Positions 31,728 through 40,878 of a DNA stretch of 64,000 nucleotides are shown here, in pieces. The stretch lies in the NCBI GenBank assembly GCA_017161305.1, contig CP031518.1, positions 310,001 through 374,000 of the forward strand, read 5' to 3'. The translations under genes were made by a program, and so were the position numbers. The notes under the pieces are model-generated. The model was given only the letters and a program-made list of their open reading frames with translations, was not told where the DNA came from and ran no database searches. How positions within the stretch are numbered: position 1 is the stretch's first letter; the number at the start of each line of letters is the position of its first letter. This DNA comes from Treponema ruminis. GTDB lineage: Bacteria > Spirochaetota > Spirochaetia > Treponematales > Treponemataceae.

Positions 31728-31906
31728 CTCGAGTTTTGAATTAACGTGCAAAGCACAAATCATGCTTCCAGCAAGAACCGCCCCTTAGGAATCCACGGTT
31801 GTGCGTATTTGGAAATTGGACTCGCTGCGCTCGCCCGCACAAAGTGGATTCAGGGTCGAACCTTGCTTCCGCATGATTTGTAGTTTACTGGTAAATAGAA
31901 CTCGAG
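31728..31906. repeat. 179-bp imperfect palindrome
   Basis: The two halves mirror each other in blocks: CTCGAGTT at both ends, then ACAAATCATGC, AGCAAG, GAATCCAC and GTGCG on the left, each with its reverse complement on the right in mirrored order. The centre is GC-rich (GACTCGCTGCGCTCG). No gene fits. It may form one long stem and is probably a mobile or regulatory repeat between trmN6 and the Nudix gene. Confidence 0.75.
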
Positions 31907-31916
31907 GTTTGTTCTT

Positions 31917-32321
31917 TTACAAAATAGCTTCTATCTTATCCAGAATCAGCTGGTCGGCGGGGAGCCAGTTTACGGAGCGAAGCGTTTCGCGTGTGAGCCA
32001 GCAGGCGGCTTCGTGTTCCAGGAGTTTTGGTTCGCCGGAGACAATCGTGCATAAAATGCAGTGCATGGTCAGATGGAAAGTGGGGTAGTCGTATTCCACC
32101 ACGCCGAGAATCTTTTCCGCGTGCACTTCCGTTGCAAGTTCCTCACGGATTTCGCGTTCAATGCACTGCTCGGGAGTTTCGCCGGGCTCAAGCTTTCCGC
32201 CGGGGATTTCCCACCAGCCCTTCCAGTCGCCATACCCGCGCTGGGTGGCGAAGACTTCGGTTTGGTGGGTGCGGGGATTGGTGCGGAGGATGATGGCGCC
32301 GGAGACTGTTATTTGTTTCAT
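31917..32321 (-). CDS. MutT-like Nudix hydrolase
   Basis: 134 residues from MKQITVSGAIIL with GAGG upstream; a longer in-frame extension lies inside the helicase gene. GGKLEPGETPEQCIEREIREEL is the Nudix box (GX5EX7REUXEEXGU) with all Glu residues. The closest pattern is MutT/NUDT1-like (WEIPGGKLEPGE), which hydrolyses oxidised dNTPs. Its start is 19 nt downstream of the helicase stop. Confidence 0.9.
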   Translation of the reverse strand: MKQITVSGAIILRTNPRTHQTEVFATQRGYGDWKGWWEIPGGKLEPGETPEQCIEREIREELATEVHAEKILGVVEYDYPTFHLTMHCILCTIVSGEPKLLEHEAACWLTRETLRSVNWLPADQLILDKIEAIL

Positions 32322-32340
32322 TTTAAATTCCTCAGTTATG

Positions 32341-35286
32341 TTAATCTGATTCAGATTCTTTTCCAAGTGCATCTGTTCGTGTTTTGAAGTCCAAATATAA
32401 TTCATCTGGTACAGGATTTTCAAGAGCAAAATGAATTGTAATAGGCTTGTTTCCTTCGGCACTATCAGAAAAAGGAACGACTTTTCCAAGATAAACGAAC
32501 GGCTGGGTAACGCCTTCGACTTCCTCAAATTTGCGAACAAAAAGATGCAGGTTTATTCCGCGCTTGTAGCTGAAAATAATGTTCTGTCCGACTTCCGAAT
32601 CCTGAGTTGTACTGTTCGGTGACTGCCACTGAAATACTCCCTGAGAAATGAATTTATCTTTGTAATTGATGGATTCCTTGATGTTTGCATTTTTGTGAAG
32701 GTTTACAAAGATAAAATAATCCGGTTTGGCAGAAGTCAAAAGCCCCTGTCCGCGGAAAGAAGAATGAATCTTCTTGTAATTGCAGAGAAGCGCTGTGTCT
32801 CGCATTGAATATTCGTAATATGGCTTTAGGAACGGGAAGCCATAATCTGAACTGCCGAAGTCATCCTGGTAGCGCATGAGGTTGTATTGAATCAAATCTT
32901 CGAACCAGACTTTTGAGTTCTTATTTTCAAAAAGAGCTGATTTTACTTCGTCTTTGAAAGAGACTGTTTTACCGTCAAATTCCAACAGGCATTTTACGTA
33001 ACGGTTCAATTCGCTTGAGTCAAAATATTTTCCACTCAAAGTCTCAGCTGCATGAATTATGTTTTCTTTTTTAACAAGTTCAAGATATTTCTGTGCCTGA
33101 TTTTCAACCTGTTCAAGGGCAACTGAACCGTCCGTGCTGTTTAAAAGACATTCTGCAATTACAAATTCTTCAATTCGCTTTGCTGGCGTATAAAAAGTAA
33201 AAAGACGCAAGAGTTGTTTAAAGCTTTCGTTTTCAAGAAGAAGTGAAAGTTCCGGATGCGTTTCCTTTTCCATGTATGCGGAAAATTCAAGATATGTTTT
33301 GTAAGTCGGATTGAAAGATGAAAAACGTAGGGGATCAACGCTGCCGTCATGTTTAAGGTAATCAATCAGCATTGGAACTTTACCACCGCAGACGTGCTTA
33401 AAATTCAGATATGATTCTTTCATGTACTTCATGGACATAAATCGTTCGCTTTCCAGCTGATGAAGAATCTGCTGCTTTGTAATCTTGTCCATGTGAATGT
33501 AAGTTCCATTCGGTAAATCCGCAAAATCGGTTTCAACTTCAACTTTAAGAGAATCCTTGTCAAAGTTCTGTTTTCCGTTCAAGGCAATTGCCATTAGGAA
33601 TGACTTGTTGTAGTTACCGATAAAATCAAGAACCGTAACAAATTCCTTATCCGCAAGTTTTCGTAAACCTCGTCCCAGCTGCTGAATGAATATAATAGAA
33701 GATTCTGTTGGACGTAGCATCAAAATCGTATTTACGGACGGAATATCAATACCTTCGTTAAAGAGGTCAACCGTAAAAATAACTTGCAGTTCATCATCAT
33801 CGTTTTCAAGACGCTTTGTAAATGCAATGCGCTCATCAATACTCTTGTTGTCTTCGCTTGAAAGGGCAACGGAAGGGATTCCACGTTTACAAAATTCTTC
33901 TGCCATGTATTTTGCATGTTTTACTGTCTGGCAGAATCCAAGAACCTTAGCTTTTTGACCGTCGTGTCCGTAAAATTTCATTTTTTTGATAATGTAATCA
34001 ACACGGTGGCCGACCATCAACATTTTCGCAATGGAGTCAGTGTATTCAGATGTGCCTGGTTCCGCAGTAATTTTTGAATAGTCAATTCCTTCTGCATCGG
34101 TAAGTCCAAAGTAATGGAAAGGACAAATCAAATTGTATTCCAGTGCCTGACGCAAGCGGATCTCTACGGCAATGTTATTGTCAAAGAGGGCGTAAATGTC
34201 TCCGTTGTCGCTGCGTTCAGGAGTTGCCGTAAGTCCAAGCAAAAAGTCAGGCTTAAAATGAGAAAGTATTTTCTGGTAGCTTTCGCTTGATGCGTGATGG
34301 GCTTCGTCAATTACAATGTAGTCAAAAGCGTTTGGTGAAAATTCTTCGTAATGACGGCTCATCGTGTCGCGGGTTGCAAACAGATACGTACAGTCTGTGT
34401 CCTTTTGATTTCCCGTATAAAAACCTGAAACATAATTTTTTTCTGTTGCACCGCAGATTGTATCAAAAGATTCCTTTGCTTTTTTAAGAATATCTTCGCG
34501 GTGGACAATGAACAGAAGTTTTTTAGGTTTGACCTGTAGCGCATCAAAGACAGACATGTAAGTTTTTCCGCTGCCTGTAGCTGCAATTGCAAGAGCCTTT
34601 GTCGCCCCCGTTTTCCTCAGGCGATCAAGTTTTACGATTGCTTCCTGCTGCATTTCATTCGGCTGGATTGCCTGAGAACGCTCGTATGTAAAAAGCTCGT
34701 TGATCTTTTTGACCTTAACATCTTTTTTTATTCGTGCGAGATAGTCACGGTATGAAATAAGAAAATCATCCGAGTATTCTTTAGCCCAGGGACTTTTCCA
34801 AAGCTGTTCGAATTCATCAAGGACGGATTTTGCAAAGACTCCTGGTTCCTGTGCTTGCTGCGTAGGTTCGTTCTGGAGTACATTCCATTCAACATTCGTC
34901 TTGAGTGCCCGCCCGGTTATGTTTGAAGAGCCAATTATTACAGTCCACTGGTCTTTGCCGCTGAATGATTTGTGAAAAAGATACCCCTTTGCATGAAATC
35001 CTTCCTTTTCCGTGGGAGGAACATAAACTTTAATCTTGATGTTCGGGAATTCAGAAAGACGTTTTAAGACTTCCGGAGTCGTCATGTTTTGGTAAGTTGT
35101 TGTCAGTATTTCACCTGGAATCTTTCGCTCGGAAAGAGCCTGCAAAGTTTCAAGCAGCACCTGAAGCCCACCGTAAGTGATGAAAGCAACGCTTATTTTG
35201 AATTCAGAACATTGCTGAAGGTTTTCTACAAGAGTGTTAAAGAAACTTCGAGTTCGTCCGTTGTAAATGAATTGAGTAGATTCCAT
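32341..35286 (-). CDS. PLD-nuclease/DEAD-helicase/DUF3427 defence-type protein
   Basis: 981 residues. The N-terminal ~170 residues are a phospholipase-D-like (HKD) nuclease domain (FHAKGYLFHK...IIGSSNITGRAL). Then an SF2 helicase: AIAATGSGKTYMS (Walker A), VIDEAHH (DEAH-type Walker B), LGLTATPER, and QQLGRGLRKL (motif VI). The C-terminal ~300 residues fit DUF3427. This fusion is common in defence islands next to restriction systems and is thought to act on DNA ends. It opens the island, transcribed away from the RM module. Confidence 0.85.
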   Translation of the reverse strand: MESTQFIYNGRTRSFFNTLVENLQQCSEFKISVAFITYGGLQVLLETLQALSERKIPGEILTTTYQNMTTPEVLKRLSEFPNIKIKVYVPPTEKEGFHAKGYLFHKSFSGKDQWTVIIGSSNITGRALKTNVEWNVLQNEPTQQAQEPGVFAKSVLDEFEQLWKSPWAKEYSDDFLISYRDYLARIKKDVKVKKINELFTYERSQAIQPNEMQQEAIVKLDRLRKTGATKALAIAATGSGKTYMSVFDALQVKPKKLLFIVHREDILKKAKESFDTICGATEKNYVSGFYTGNQKDTDCTYLFATRDTMSRHYEEFSPNAFDYIVIDEAHHASSESYQKILSHFKPDFLLGLTATPERSDNGDIYALFDNNIAVEIRLRQALEYNLICPFHYFGLTDAEGIDYSKITAEPGTSEYTDSIAKMLMVGHRVDYIIKKMKFYGHDGQKAKVLGFCQTVKHAKYMAEEFCKRGIPSVALSSEDNKSIDERIAFTKRLENDDDELQVIFTVDLFNEGIDIPSVNTILMLRPTESSIIFIQQLGRGLRKLADKEFVTVLDFIGNYNKSFLMAIALNGKQNFDKDSLKVEVETDFADLPNGTYIHMDKITKQQILHQLESERFMSMKYMKESYLNFKHVCGGKVPMLIDYLKHDGSVDPLRFSSFNPTYKTYLEFSAYMEKETHPELSLLLENESFKQLLRLFTFYTPAKRIEEFVIAECLLNSTDGSVALEQVENQAQKYLELVKKENIIHAAETLSGKYFDSSELNRYVKCLLEFDGKTVSFKDEVKSALFENKNSKVWFEDLIQYNLMRYQDDFGSSDYGFPFLKPYYEYSMRDTALLCNYKKIHSSFRGQGLLTSAKPDYFIFVNLHKNANIKESINYKDKFISQGVFQWQSPNSTTQDSEVGQNIIFSYKRGINLHLFVRKFEEVEGVTQPFVYLGKVVPFSDSAEGNKPITIHFALENPVPDELYLDFKTRTDALGKESESD

Positions 35287-35375
35287 GCAAAGCCACCTGT
35301 AAGTTTATGCAAAAAAGTGCCACAAAAAACGGTCGTTTTTGGTGATGTTTTTTTCTTCTTTATTCATATCGTTAC

Positions 35376-35594
35376 TCATTGAAGTTTTCCTGTTTTTATT
35401 TCGTTCTTTAAATAGTCGTATACATAAAGCGGACTTTGAAAGTAAAGCCCTGTTTTTGGATCACAAAGTTTTTGATAGAGCTGGGAATTGTACACAGCTC
35501 TTAAAGCCTGCTCAACATCAAAAGAAAAATCCCTTACAAGATACGTGGCAAGGTCTCTCGTGGTACATTCAATCTGATATTCAACGTCATTCAT
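35376..35594 (-). CDS. Small partner protein of the DUF3990 operon (72 aa)
   Basis: 72 residues (MNDVEYQIECTTRDLATYLV...LYVYDYLKNEIK), last gene of the operon, overlapping the DUF3990 gene by 8 nt. The compact helical pattern with QALRAVYNSQLYQKL resembles the small proteins that accompany DUF3990 genes in other bacteria. A toxin-antitoxin partner role is inferred from operon structure only. Confidence 0.6.
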   Translation of the reverse strand: MNDVEYQIECTTRDLATYLVRDFSFDVEQALRAVYNSQLYQKLCDPKTGLYFQSPLYVYDYLKNEIKTGKLQ

Positions 35595-36078
35595 TGCAGA
35601 GCCCCTTGTTTACCAGCGTTTGAATTGCTTTTTCTGTACCGAAAAAATACTGAAAGGTAATCCCCTTCATATATTTTAGTCTTTCCAAAAAGGTATCAAA
35701 AGTAATGTCACCTTCAACAAAACGGCGGATTTGAGCACCGACTCTATCATTCGCGATTGGACCGGTTACTATATCATAATCGTGAGTAAAATCTTGATTC
35801 TCCTGATTGCGGTTTTTAAAGACAAAATCTGCCCATTCCTTTGAGTATTCAGAAAATGACAGAACTTTTAAGTTTCCGTTTTTCAAAAGATTTTCATCAA
35901 ATTCGAATTTTGTTATATAAGGTTCTGTCACAAACAATCCGGCCTTATACTTTGCCATTTCATAAGCCTGTTCAAAATTGTCAGAAAGATAAAATCCTTT
36001 TCCAAAATCTTTATTCGGCTTGGAAAGATTTAAGTCAATTTCTTTTATTTCTACAGTTGAACCATGATACAAAGTCAT
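35587..36078 (-). CDS. DUF3990 protein, ADP-ribosyltransferase-like
   Basis: 163 residues from MTLYHGSTVEIKEID (36078), which overlaps the upstream stop as TAATG. YHGS near the start, GKGFYLSDNFEQAYEMA and a later VGAQIRRFVEGDITFDTFL match DUF3990, whose H...Y..F layout resembles mono-ADP-ribosyltransferases. If so, it may modify a cellular target as a toxin. The DUF3791 gene before it is its usual neighbour. Confidence 0.72.
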   Translation of the reverse strand: MTLYHGSTVEIKEIDLNLSKPNKDFGKGFYLSDNFEQAYEMAKYKAGLFVTEPYITKFEFDENLLKNGNLKVLSFSEYSKEWADFVFKNRNQENQDFTHDYDIVTGPIANDRVGAQIRRFVEGDITFDTFLERLKYMKGITFQYFFGTEKAIQTLVNKGLCNE

Positions 36079-36302
36079 TACAAATTTCCTCCCCGATTTT
36101 TGCAATAGAGTGCTAAATCATCAAGAATTTCTTTATACGGGAGTGTATGCGTAATATTGTAATGCTGGTTTATAAAATCAATTGCATTAAATCTGTCAAG
36201 ATAATTAAAAGCCTGTGTTGTAGAAAGCGAATGCTTTTTTGCAAAGTCGCTCACAAGAGAAACCGTGTATTCGATTTTATCCTTTTCTGACACACGCTGC
36301 AT
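36078..36302 (-). CDS. DUF3791 protein, probable antitoxin-like partner
   Basis: 74 residues: EKDKIEYTVSLVSDFAKKHSLSTTQAFNYLDRFNAIDFINQHY matches DUF3791, regularly found before DUF3990 genes. AGGAGG precedes the start. Being small, helical and first in the operon, it may be an antitoxin or adaptor. TAATG overlap couples it to DUF3990. Confidence 0.7.
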   Translation of the reverse strand: MQRVSEKDKIEYTVSLVSDFAKKHSLSTTQAFNYLDRFNAIDFINQHYNITHTLPYKEILDDLALYCKNRGGNL

Positions 36303-36370
36303 GTTCGCCTCCTAAACACAGTATTGTAACACTTTTTAGCCCAATAGGGTAGCACCAAAAACGACCGTTT

Positions 36371-36467
36371 AAAGTGCGCTCCAGAAGGGGAAAGCCTTCC
36401 CCTCGCTACAGCCGCTAACGCGTCTTTCGCTACCCCTTCTGCGGGGGACACCCCCGCAACGCCCCCG
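36371..36467 (-). repeat. GC-rich hairpin repeat, left copy, next to the RM module
   Basis: Read on the minus strand it begins GGCGTTGCGGG, forms GCGGGGGtgtCCCCCGC, continues AGAAGGGGTAGCG and ends with a GGGGAAGG/CCTTCCCC-type hairpin. A related copy in opposite orientation lies at 40858-41005. It replaces the expected first codons of the methylase gene. Confidence 0.75.
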
Positions 36468-37958
36468 ATTCGATTAGCAACTGTTTTCAGTGGAATTGGA
36501 GCAATAGAACATGCATTAGAAAGAATGAATCTCAAAAACAAAATAATTTTTGCATGTGATAACGGAGATGTAGATGTTCTTTCAAAAAAAATACCTGAAG
36601 ACATTAATGAAATCGAAAAAGAACTCTCTGCATTAACAACAGAAATCAACAAAATTGAAGTTCAAAATGACGAAGATGATCTGTATAAAAATGAACTAAA
36701 CCTAATTCTTGAAAGAACTAACCAAGAAGTAAAGATTTACAAAAAAATGAATCTTGAAAACTCGACAGAAAACAAAATTAATCGACAGATAAAAGATATA
36801 TGCCAAAGAACTGGAATGTTACATGAAAAAATTAATTCTTTCCGTGTTTTAAAAGAGCTTTCTAAAATTGAATCGTATGAAAAACAAAAAGAATATGTGG
36901 ATTCTCTTTATAAAAATAGAGAAGACAGTAACAAAGTAAAGAAAACTTATATGGCGAATTACTCTCTTGATAATAAAGATTTTCATTGGAATGTTTCTTT
37001 TTTAGATGGAAATCAATACAAGGGAAATGTAGATCTATTTGTTGGGGGAAGTCCATGCCAATCTTTCAGTTTGGTTGGAAAACAACGTGGACTTGCAGAT
37101 ACTCGCGGAACACTTTTTTACGAATATGCCCGTTTAGTAAAAGAAATTCGTCCTAAAATATTTATTTATGAAAATGTAAAAGCATTACTCAGTAATGATG
37201 AAGGAAGAACCTGGGAAACTATTTCTAAAGTATTTACTGATTTAGATTACACATGGAAAAAAGCTGTTCTCAATGCAAAAGATTATGGAATCCCGCAAAA
37301 CAGAGAAAGAGTTTTTGTAGTTGGTTTCAGAAAGGACTTGAAGCTTGAAAAAGAATTTGAATTTCCAAAACCGATCGAACTCAAAAAGAAAATGCAGGAT
37401 TTTCTAATCGATAACGCTCCAGGCGGTTATTTTCTTCCTGAAAAAGGTGTTGATTTTGTAACTGCTGAGAAAAATCTTACAAAACGATATACGCAAATTG
37501 ATGGAGAAATCCAGCTGTGTCAAAAAAAGAACCAACAGTTTAATTGGCATGGAGATTTTGTTTTCCAAAGCGAAAAAGAAGCTAAAGAAAAAATAAAAGA
37601 AAATCTTGAAAAGTATTTTCTCTCAGAAAAAGTAAGAAAATATGTTCTAGCAACCGGAACTAAAAATTTCTATTCAAAACCCAAAACTGATTTGGAAGTA
37701 GCCCGTCCATTGCTTACAACTATGCACAAAATGCATCGTGCTGGAGTTGACAATTATGTAACTACAGACGGTCGATTGAGAAAACTTACCCCAAGAGAAT
37801 GTTTCAGGCTCATGGGATTCAGTGATTCTTTCAAAATTCCAGTTTCAGATACTTCTGCCTATCAACAAGCAGGAAATTCAATTGTTGTTGATGTCTTGAT
37901 TCACATAATGGAATCAATTTTGGAAAGCTATCCACAACTCTTGAAAGGAGAAGAATAA
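36468..37958 (+). CDS. C5 DNA cytosine methyltransferase of a LlaJI-like RM system; start codon missing
   Basis: Motif I (FSGIGAIEHALERM) is encoded from 36486, upstream of the first in-frame ATG (36525). The open frame runs back to a TAG at 36345 with no ATG, GTG or TTG; the only weak option is ATT at 36468. Further motifs are intact: GGSPCQSFSLVGKQRG with the catalytic Cys, ENVKALLS, QNRERVFVVGF, RKLTPRECFRLMGF and YQQAGNSI. The native start seems to have been removed by the GC-rich repeat. It overlaps the McrB-like gene by one base. It methylates C5 of cytosine if still made. Confidence 0.85.
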   Translation: MRLATVFSGIGAIEHALERMNLKNKIIFACDNGDVDVLSKKIPEDINEIEKELSALTTEINKIEVQNDEDDLYKNELNLILERTNQEVKIYKKMNLENSTENKINRQIKDICQRTGMLHEKINSFRVLKELSKIESYEKQKEYVDSLYKNREDSNKVKKTYMANYSLDNKDFHWNVSFLDGNQYKGNVDLFVGGSPCQSFSLVGKQRGLADTRGTLFYEYARLVKEIRPKIFIYENVKALLSNDEGRTWETISKVFTDLDYTWKKAVLNAKDYGIPQNRERVFVVGFRKDLKLEKEFEFPKPIELKKKMQDFLIDNAPGGYFLPEKGVDFVTAEKNLTKRYTQIDGEIQLCQKKNQQFNWHGDFVFQSEKEAKEKIKENLEKYFLSEKVRKYVLATGTKNFYSKPKTDLEVARPLLTTMHKMHRAGVDNYVTTDGRLRKLTPRECFRLMGFSDSFKIPVSDTSAYQQAGNSIVVDVLIHIMESILESYPQLLKGEE

Positions 37959-39565
37959 TGGCTGATCCAATATGCAGGTGGCGTAATGCGACTCCAAAAA
38001 CAATTTGTGAAATTGTAGAAACACTTCCTAAAGCAGAAATGGCGGCAGAAGACTTTAAAAAAGAAATGGCTAAATCTAAATGGGGAGAGTCTTTTGCAAA
38101 AACGGTTTACCAATTTGCATCTCAAACAGCACTGTATTACATCGATGAAAATAATATCTATCATCCACGTTTTTCTTCGAATATTTCTGAAACTGACGCT
38201 GAATCTTACCTGCGAAATTGGTTTAAAAATTATTATGTTCCAAACCCATATACAAGAGGTTTTGAAAAATTAGACAAACCCATTTTTATAGTAGCAACTT
38301 TAGAGGAAGAACTGAGATGCGATCCGACTTTTAATAATTTTAAGCAATTGTGTGAAAAAATTCTAAAGGATTCTGTTGGCGAACTTGATATTTTCAAAAA
38401 TGTAATAAATCGATATTCAGGATCATTGAAAATAGAAAATGACAAAATCAACATAATTCCATCAGGAGAAAGAAAAATGGAAGTAAATGTAAATCGAAAT
38501 GATAAAAAAGCTTTTTTTGAGAATTTTAATAATGAAAAAAATTCATCTTCCTACACCCAAAACTTTTCCCAAATCATCTACTACGGTGTTCCAGGCTCTG
38601 GCAAGTCCCACAAAATCAACGAGCAAACAAAATCACTTCCTGATGAGCAGAAAATGCGTGTTGTGTTCCACCCTGAATATACAAACGCGGATTTCGTTGG
38701 TCAGATTCTACCTGTTCAGACAAATGGCGGATTGGAATATCCATTTAAGGCTGGTCCTTTTACCCGAATTTTGAAACGTGCTTTGAAGAATCCTGACAAA
38801 CCTTATTATCTGATAATCGAAGAAATAAACCGCGGAAATGCGGCGGCAATATTCGGCGACTTGTTCCAACTGCTTGACAGAAATTCTGACGGATGGAGTT
38901 CATATTCAATAGAAAACTTGGATATAAATGCTTTTATTCGAAGTGAGGATGAACGTTATTCCGATAAAACTCCACCGACAACAAAGAAAGTCGGAAATAT
39001 TGAATTCAACGAAAACACCTCTCTCCGTCTTCCTCCAAATCTATCTCTCCTCGCTACAATGAACACAAGCGACCAGAATGTATTCACACTCGACAACGCA
39101 TTTCAGCGACGTTGGGATATGAGGCTTGTTGAAAATCAATTTGATGATAAAGATGAAAATGCAAAAATTCAGCGTACTGCAGAAATTGGTGGAACAAATG
39201 TAACATGGGAGCAGTTCCAGACGCACATCAATAAGAGAATCGGTGAAATGTCTTCTTCGATGGGAATGAGCAGCATGGAGGACAAACGGCTTGGCTGTTG
39301 GTTTGTAAAGGCCGAAGACGGAAAAATTTCGAAAGAGCAGTTCGCAGAGAAAGTCCTCAAATATCTTTGGGATGATGCATTCAAATTCAGCCGGGAAGAA
39401 ATATTTGACATAAAGGATAAAACTTCTAGTCTTGAATCAATTGTTTCTGCTTTCAAAAACGGAGATGAAAGTGCTCCGTGTAACTGGACTATCTTTAAGA
39501 ATACAAGTTTTATATCGCAACTGGATAACGTGCAAGCAGAATCTGATGTAGGTGAGACAGAATAA
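37958..39565 (+). CDS. McrB-like AAA+ GTPase subunit of the LlaJI-type restriction enzyme
   Basis: 535 residues. The N-terminal ~190 residues are a separate domain, probably for DNA recognition. Then YYGVPGSGKSH (Walker A), YYLIIEEINRGNAAAIFGDLFQLLDR (Walker B and McrB signature) and MNTSDQNVFTLDNAFQRRWDM (sensor/arginine finger region). It should translocate or remodel DNA with GTP and activate the nuclease encoded next. It is coupled on both sides by TAATG-type overlaps. Confidence 0.9.
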   Translation: MADPICRWRNATPKTICEIVETLPKAEMAAEDFKKEMAKSKWGESFAKTVYQFASQTALYYIDENNIYHPRFSSNISETDAESYLRNWFKNYYVPNPYTRGFEKLDKPIFIVATLEEELRCDPTFNNFKQLCEKILKDSVGELDIFKNVINRYSGSLKIENDKINIIPSGERKMEVNVNRNDKKAFFENFNNEKNSSSYTQNFSQIIYYGVPGSGKSHKINEQTKSLPDEQKMRVVFHPEYTNADFVGQILPVQTNGGLEYPFKAGPFTRILKRALKNPDKPYYLIIEEINRGNAAAIFGDLFQLLDRNSDGWSSYSIENLDINAFIRSEDERYSDKTPPTTKKVGNIEFNENTSLRLPPNLSLLATMNTSDQNVFTLDNAFQRRWDMRLVENQFDDKDENAKIQRTAEIGGTNVTWEQFQTHINKRIGEMSSSMGMSSMEDKRLGCWFVKAEDGKISKEQFAEKVLKYLWDDAFKFSREEIFDIKDKTSSLESIVSAFKNGDESAPCNWTIFKNTSFISQLDNVQAESDVGETE

Positions 39566-40878
39566 TGCTTGCAAATGAGGCCGAATTAAACACTTCTGAA
39601 GTCTCTCTAAAAGATGCATGTGTATACGATGCAAAACTGAATGGAGATGAATTTGTTGGTCTCAAACATAAAAATGGAAAATTTTCTATAAATTTTCCGC
39701 TGGGCTACAGAAAGTCGGACGATGAGAAAGAAATCCGCAAGAATATTCTGAATCTGATTTCTGTTCTTTCAACATTCTGCGAGCATGAAGATTCTTTTAT
39801 ACTCGGTTCGTCTTCAAAAAATCAGACCTCTCAGTTTCCGATTCATGCATATATGTTTTTGATTTCTGATTTTATGAACAACGGCTATTACTCAGAAAAT
39901 GAAGCGGTTTACAGGCATTCTTCTTCTGGAAAAATCAACTGGAGCAGGACAATAAAACAGATTCGCCCGCAGATTGTTCAGGATTCAGCCGTATATCTGG
40001 AATTCATAACTAGAAGAACAAATCACAACGAAAATGAACTCATAAGCCAGATTCACAAAACTCTCGTCTACGAAAGCTTTTCAAAAATTGGCTGGATTTT
40101 TTCTTCGTTCATGCCGCAGAAAGGAAAACTTGCCTTTAATGCAAATCTTTTTAGGGCTGTCGTAAAATCCAAAATCGCGCATAGTTTTGATGAAAAAAGG
40201 CTGATGCTTTTTCACAACATGCTTCTTGTAATTGATTATATGGATTCTTCGAGCGATACAAAAAATTTCTATTTTGGTACAGAGCATTTTGAAGGTGTTT
40301 GGGAGCGGCTTGTTGATACTGTGTTCGGAGAGCCTGACAAGGAAAAATTTTATCCAAAATGTCACTGGTTCATTGAGGGGAAAGGACAGGCAAATTTTAG
40401 CAATGATGTTTACAAAAAGTATTCACTCCGTCCTGATACAATAATGATTACAGATCGCGGAAAAGAAAATCAAAAGATTTTCATCCTCGATTCAAAATAT
40501 TACAAATATGGCGTTTCAAAATTTGATTACGATTTACCGGGAACAGGTTCGATTGTAAAGCAGTTTGCATACGCAGAATATGTTGAAAATTCACCTTCTT
40601 CACTTCCAGCAGATGTAAAAGATGTTCTCAATACGAATGAAATCTATAATGCTTTCATTCTTCCCGGAGAAATTGAAAGCGGATCAAATCTGCAATATTT
40701 TGGATATTCCTATGCTGATTATAAAAATGAAACAGAGAAATCTTATTCAAAAATATATGGATTTACTTTGGATATAAAATCAATTATGTCCAAGCACATT
40801 CCAAAAGATAAAAAGCTTATTGAAGAACTTACTAATCTAATTACAAAAAATTCAGCAGGCGTTGCGGGCGGCGTTTGA
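39565..40878 (+). CDS. LlaJI-family restriction endonuclease subunit
   Basis: 437 residues. The C-terminal half holds a PD-(D/E)xK-like core, LRPDTIMITDRG...KIFILDSKYYKYG (about residues 290-315), as in LlaJI R2 and McrC-like nucleases. Together with the McrB-like gene and a C5 methylase it forms a LlaJI-type system. The usual second methylase is absent. The last six residues (GVAGGV) and the stop are encoded inside the flanking GC-rich repeat, so the natural C-terminus is altered. Confidence 0.85.
   Translation: MLANEAELNTSEVSLKDACVYDAKLNGDEFVGLKHKNGKFSINFPLGYRKSDDEKEIRKNILNLISVLSTFCEHEDSFILGSSSKNQTSQFPIHAYMFLISDFMNNGYYSENEAVYRHSSSGKINWSRTIKQIRPQIVQDSAVYLEFITRRTNHNENELISQIHKTLVYESFSKIGWIFSSFMPQKGKLAFNANLFRAVVKSKIAHSFDEKRLMLFHNMLLVIDYMDSSSDTKNFYFGTEHFEGVWERLVDTVFGEPDKEKFYPKCHWFIEGKGQANFSNDVYKKYSLRPDTIMITDRGKENQKIFILDSKYYKYGVSKFDYDLPGTGSIVKQFAYAEYVENSPSSLPADVKDVLNTNEIYNAFILPGEIESGSNLQYFGYSYADYKNETEKSYSKIYGFTLDIKSIMSKHIPKDKKLIEELTNLITKNSAGVAGGV

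Larger units (their letters stand above)
35327..36370. repeat. 18-bp perfect inverted repeats bracketing the DUF3990 operon
   Basis: AAACGGTCGTTTTTGGTG at 35327-35344 is the exact reverse complement of 36353-36370. The ~1.04-kb unit between carries three minus-strand genes. The shared ACGGTCGTT also occurs in the 36-bp repeats at 54.6-57.1 kb. Confidence 0.85.

Noticed and set aside
36525-37958. Starting the C5 methylase at the first ATG (36525)
   Set aside because: This would leave out motif I (FSGIGAIEHA), which is needed for SAM binding and is clearly encoded upstream in frame.
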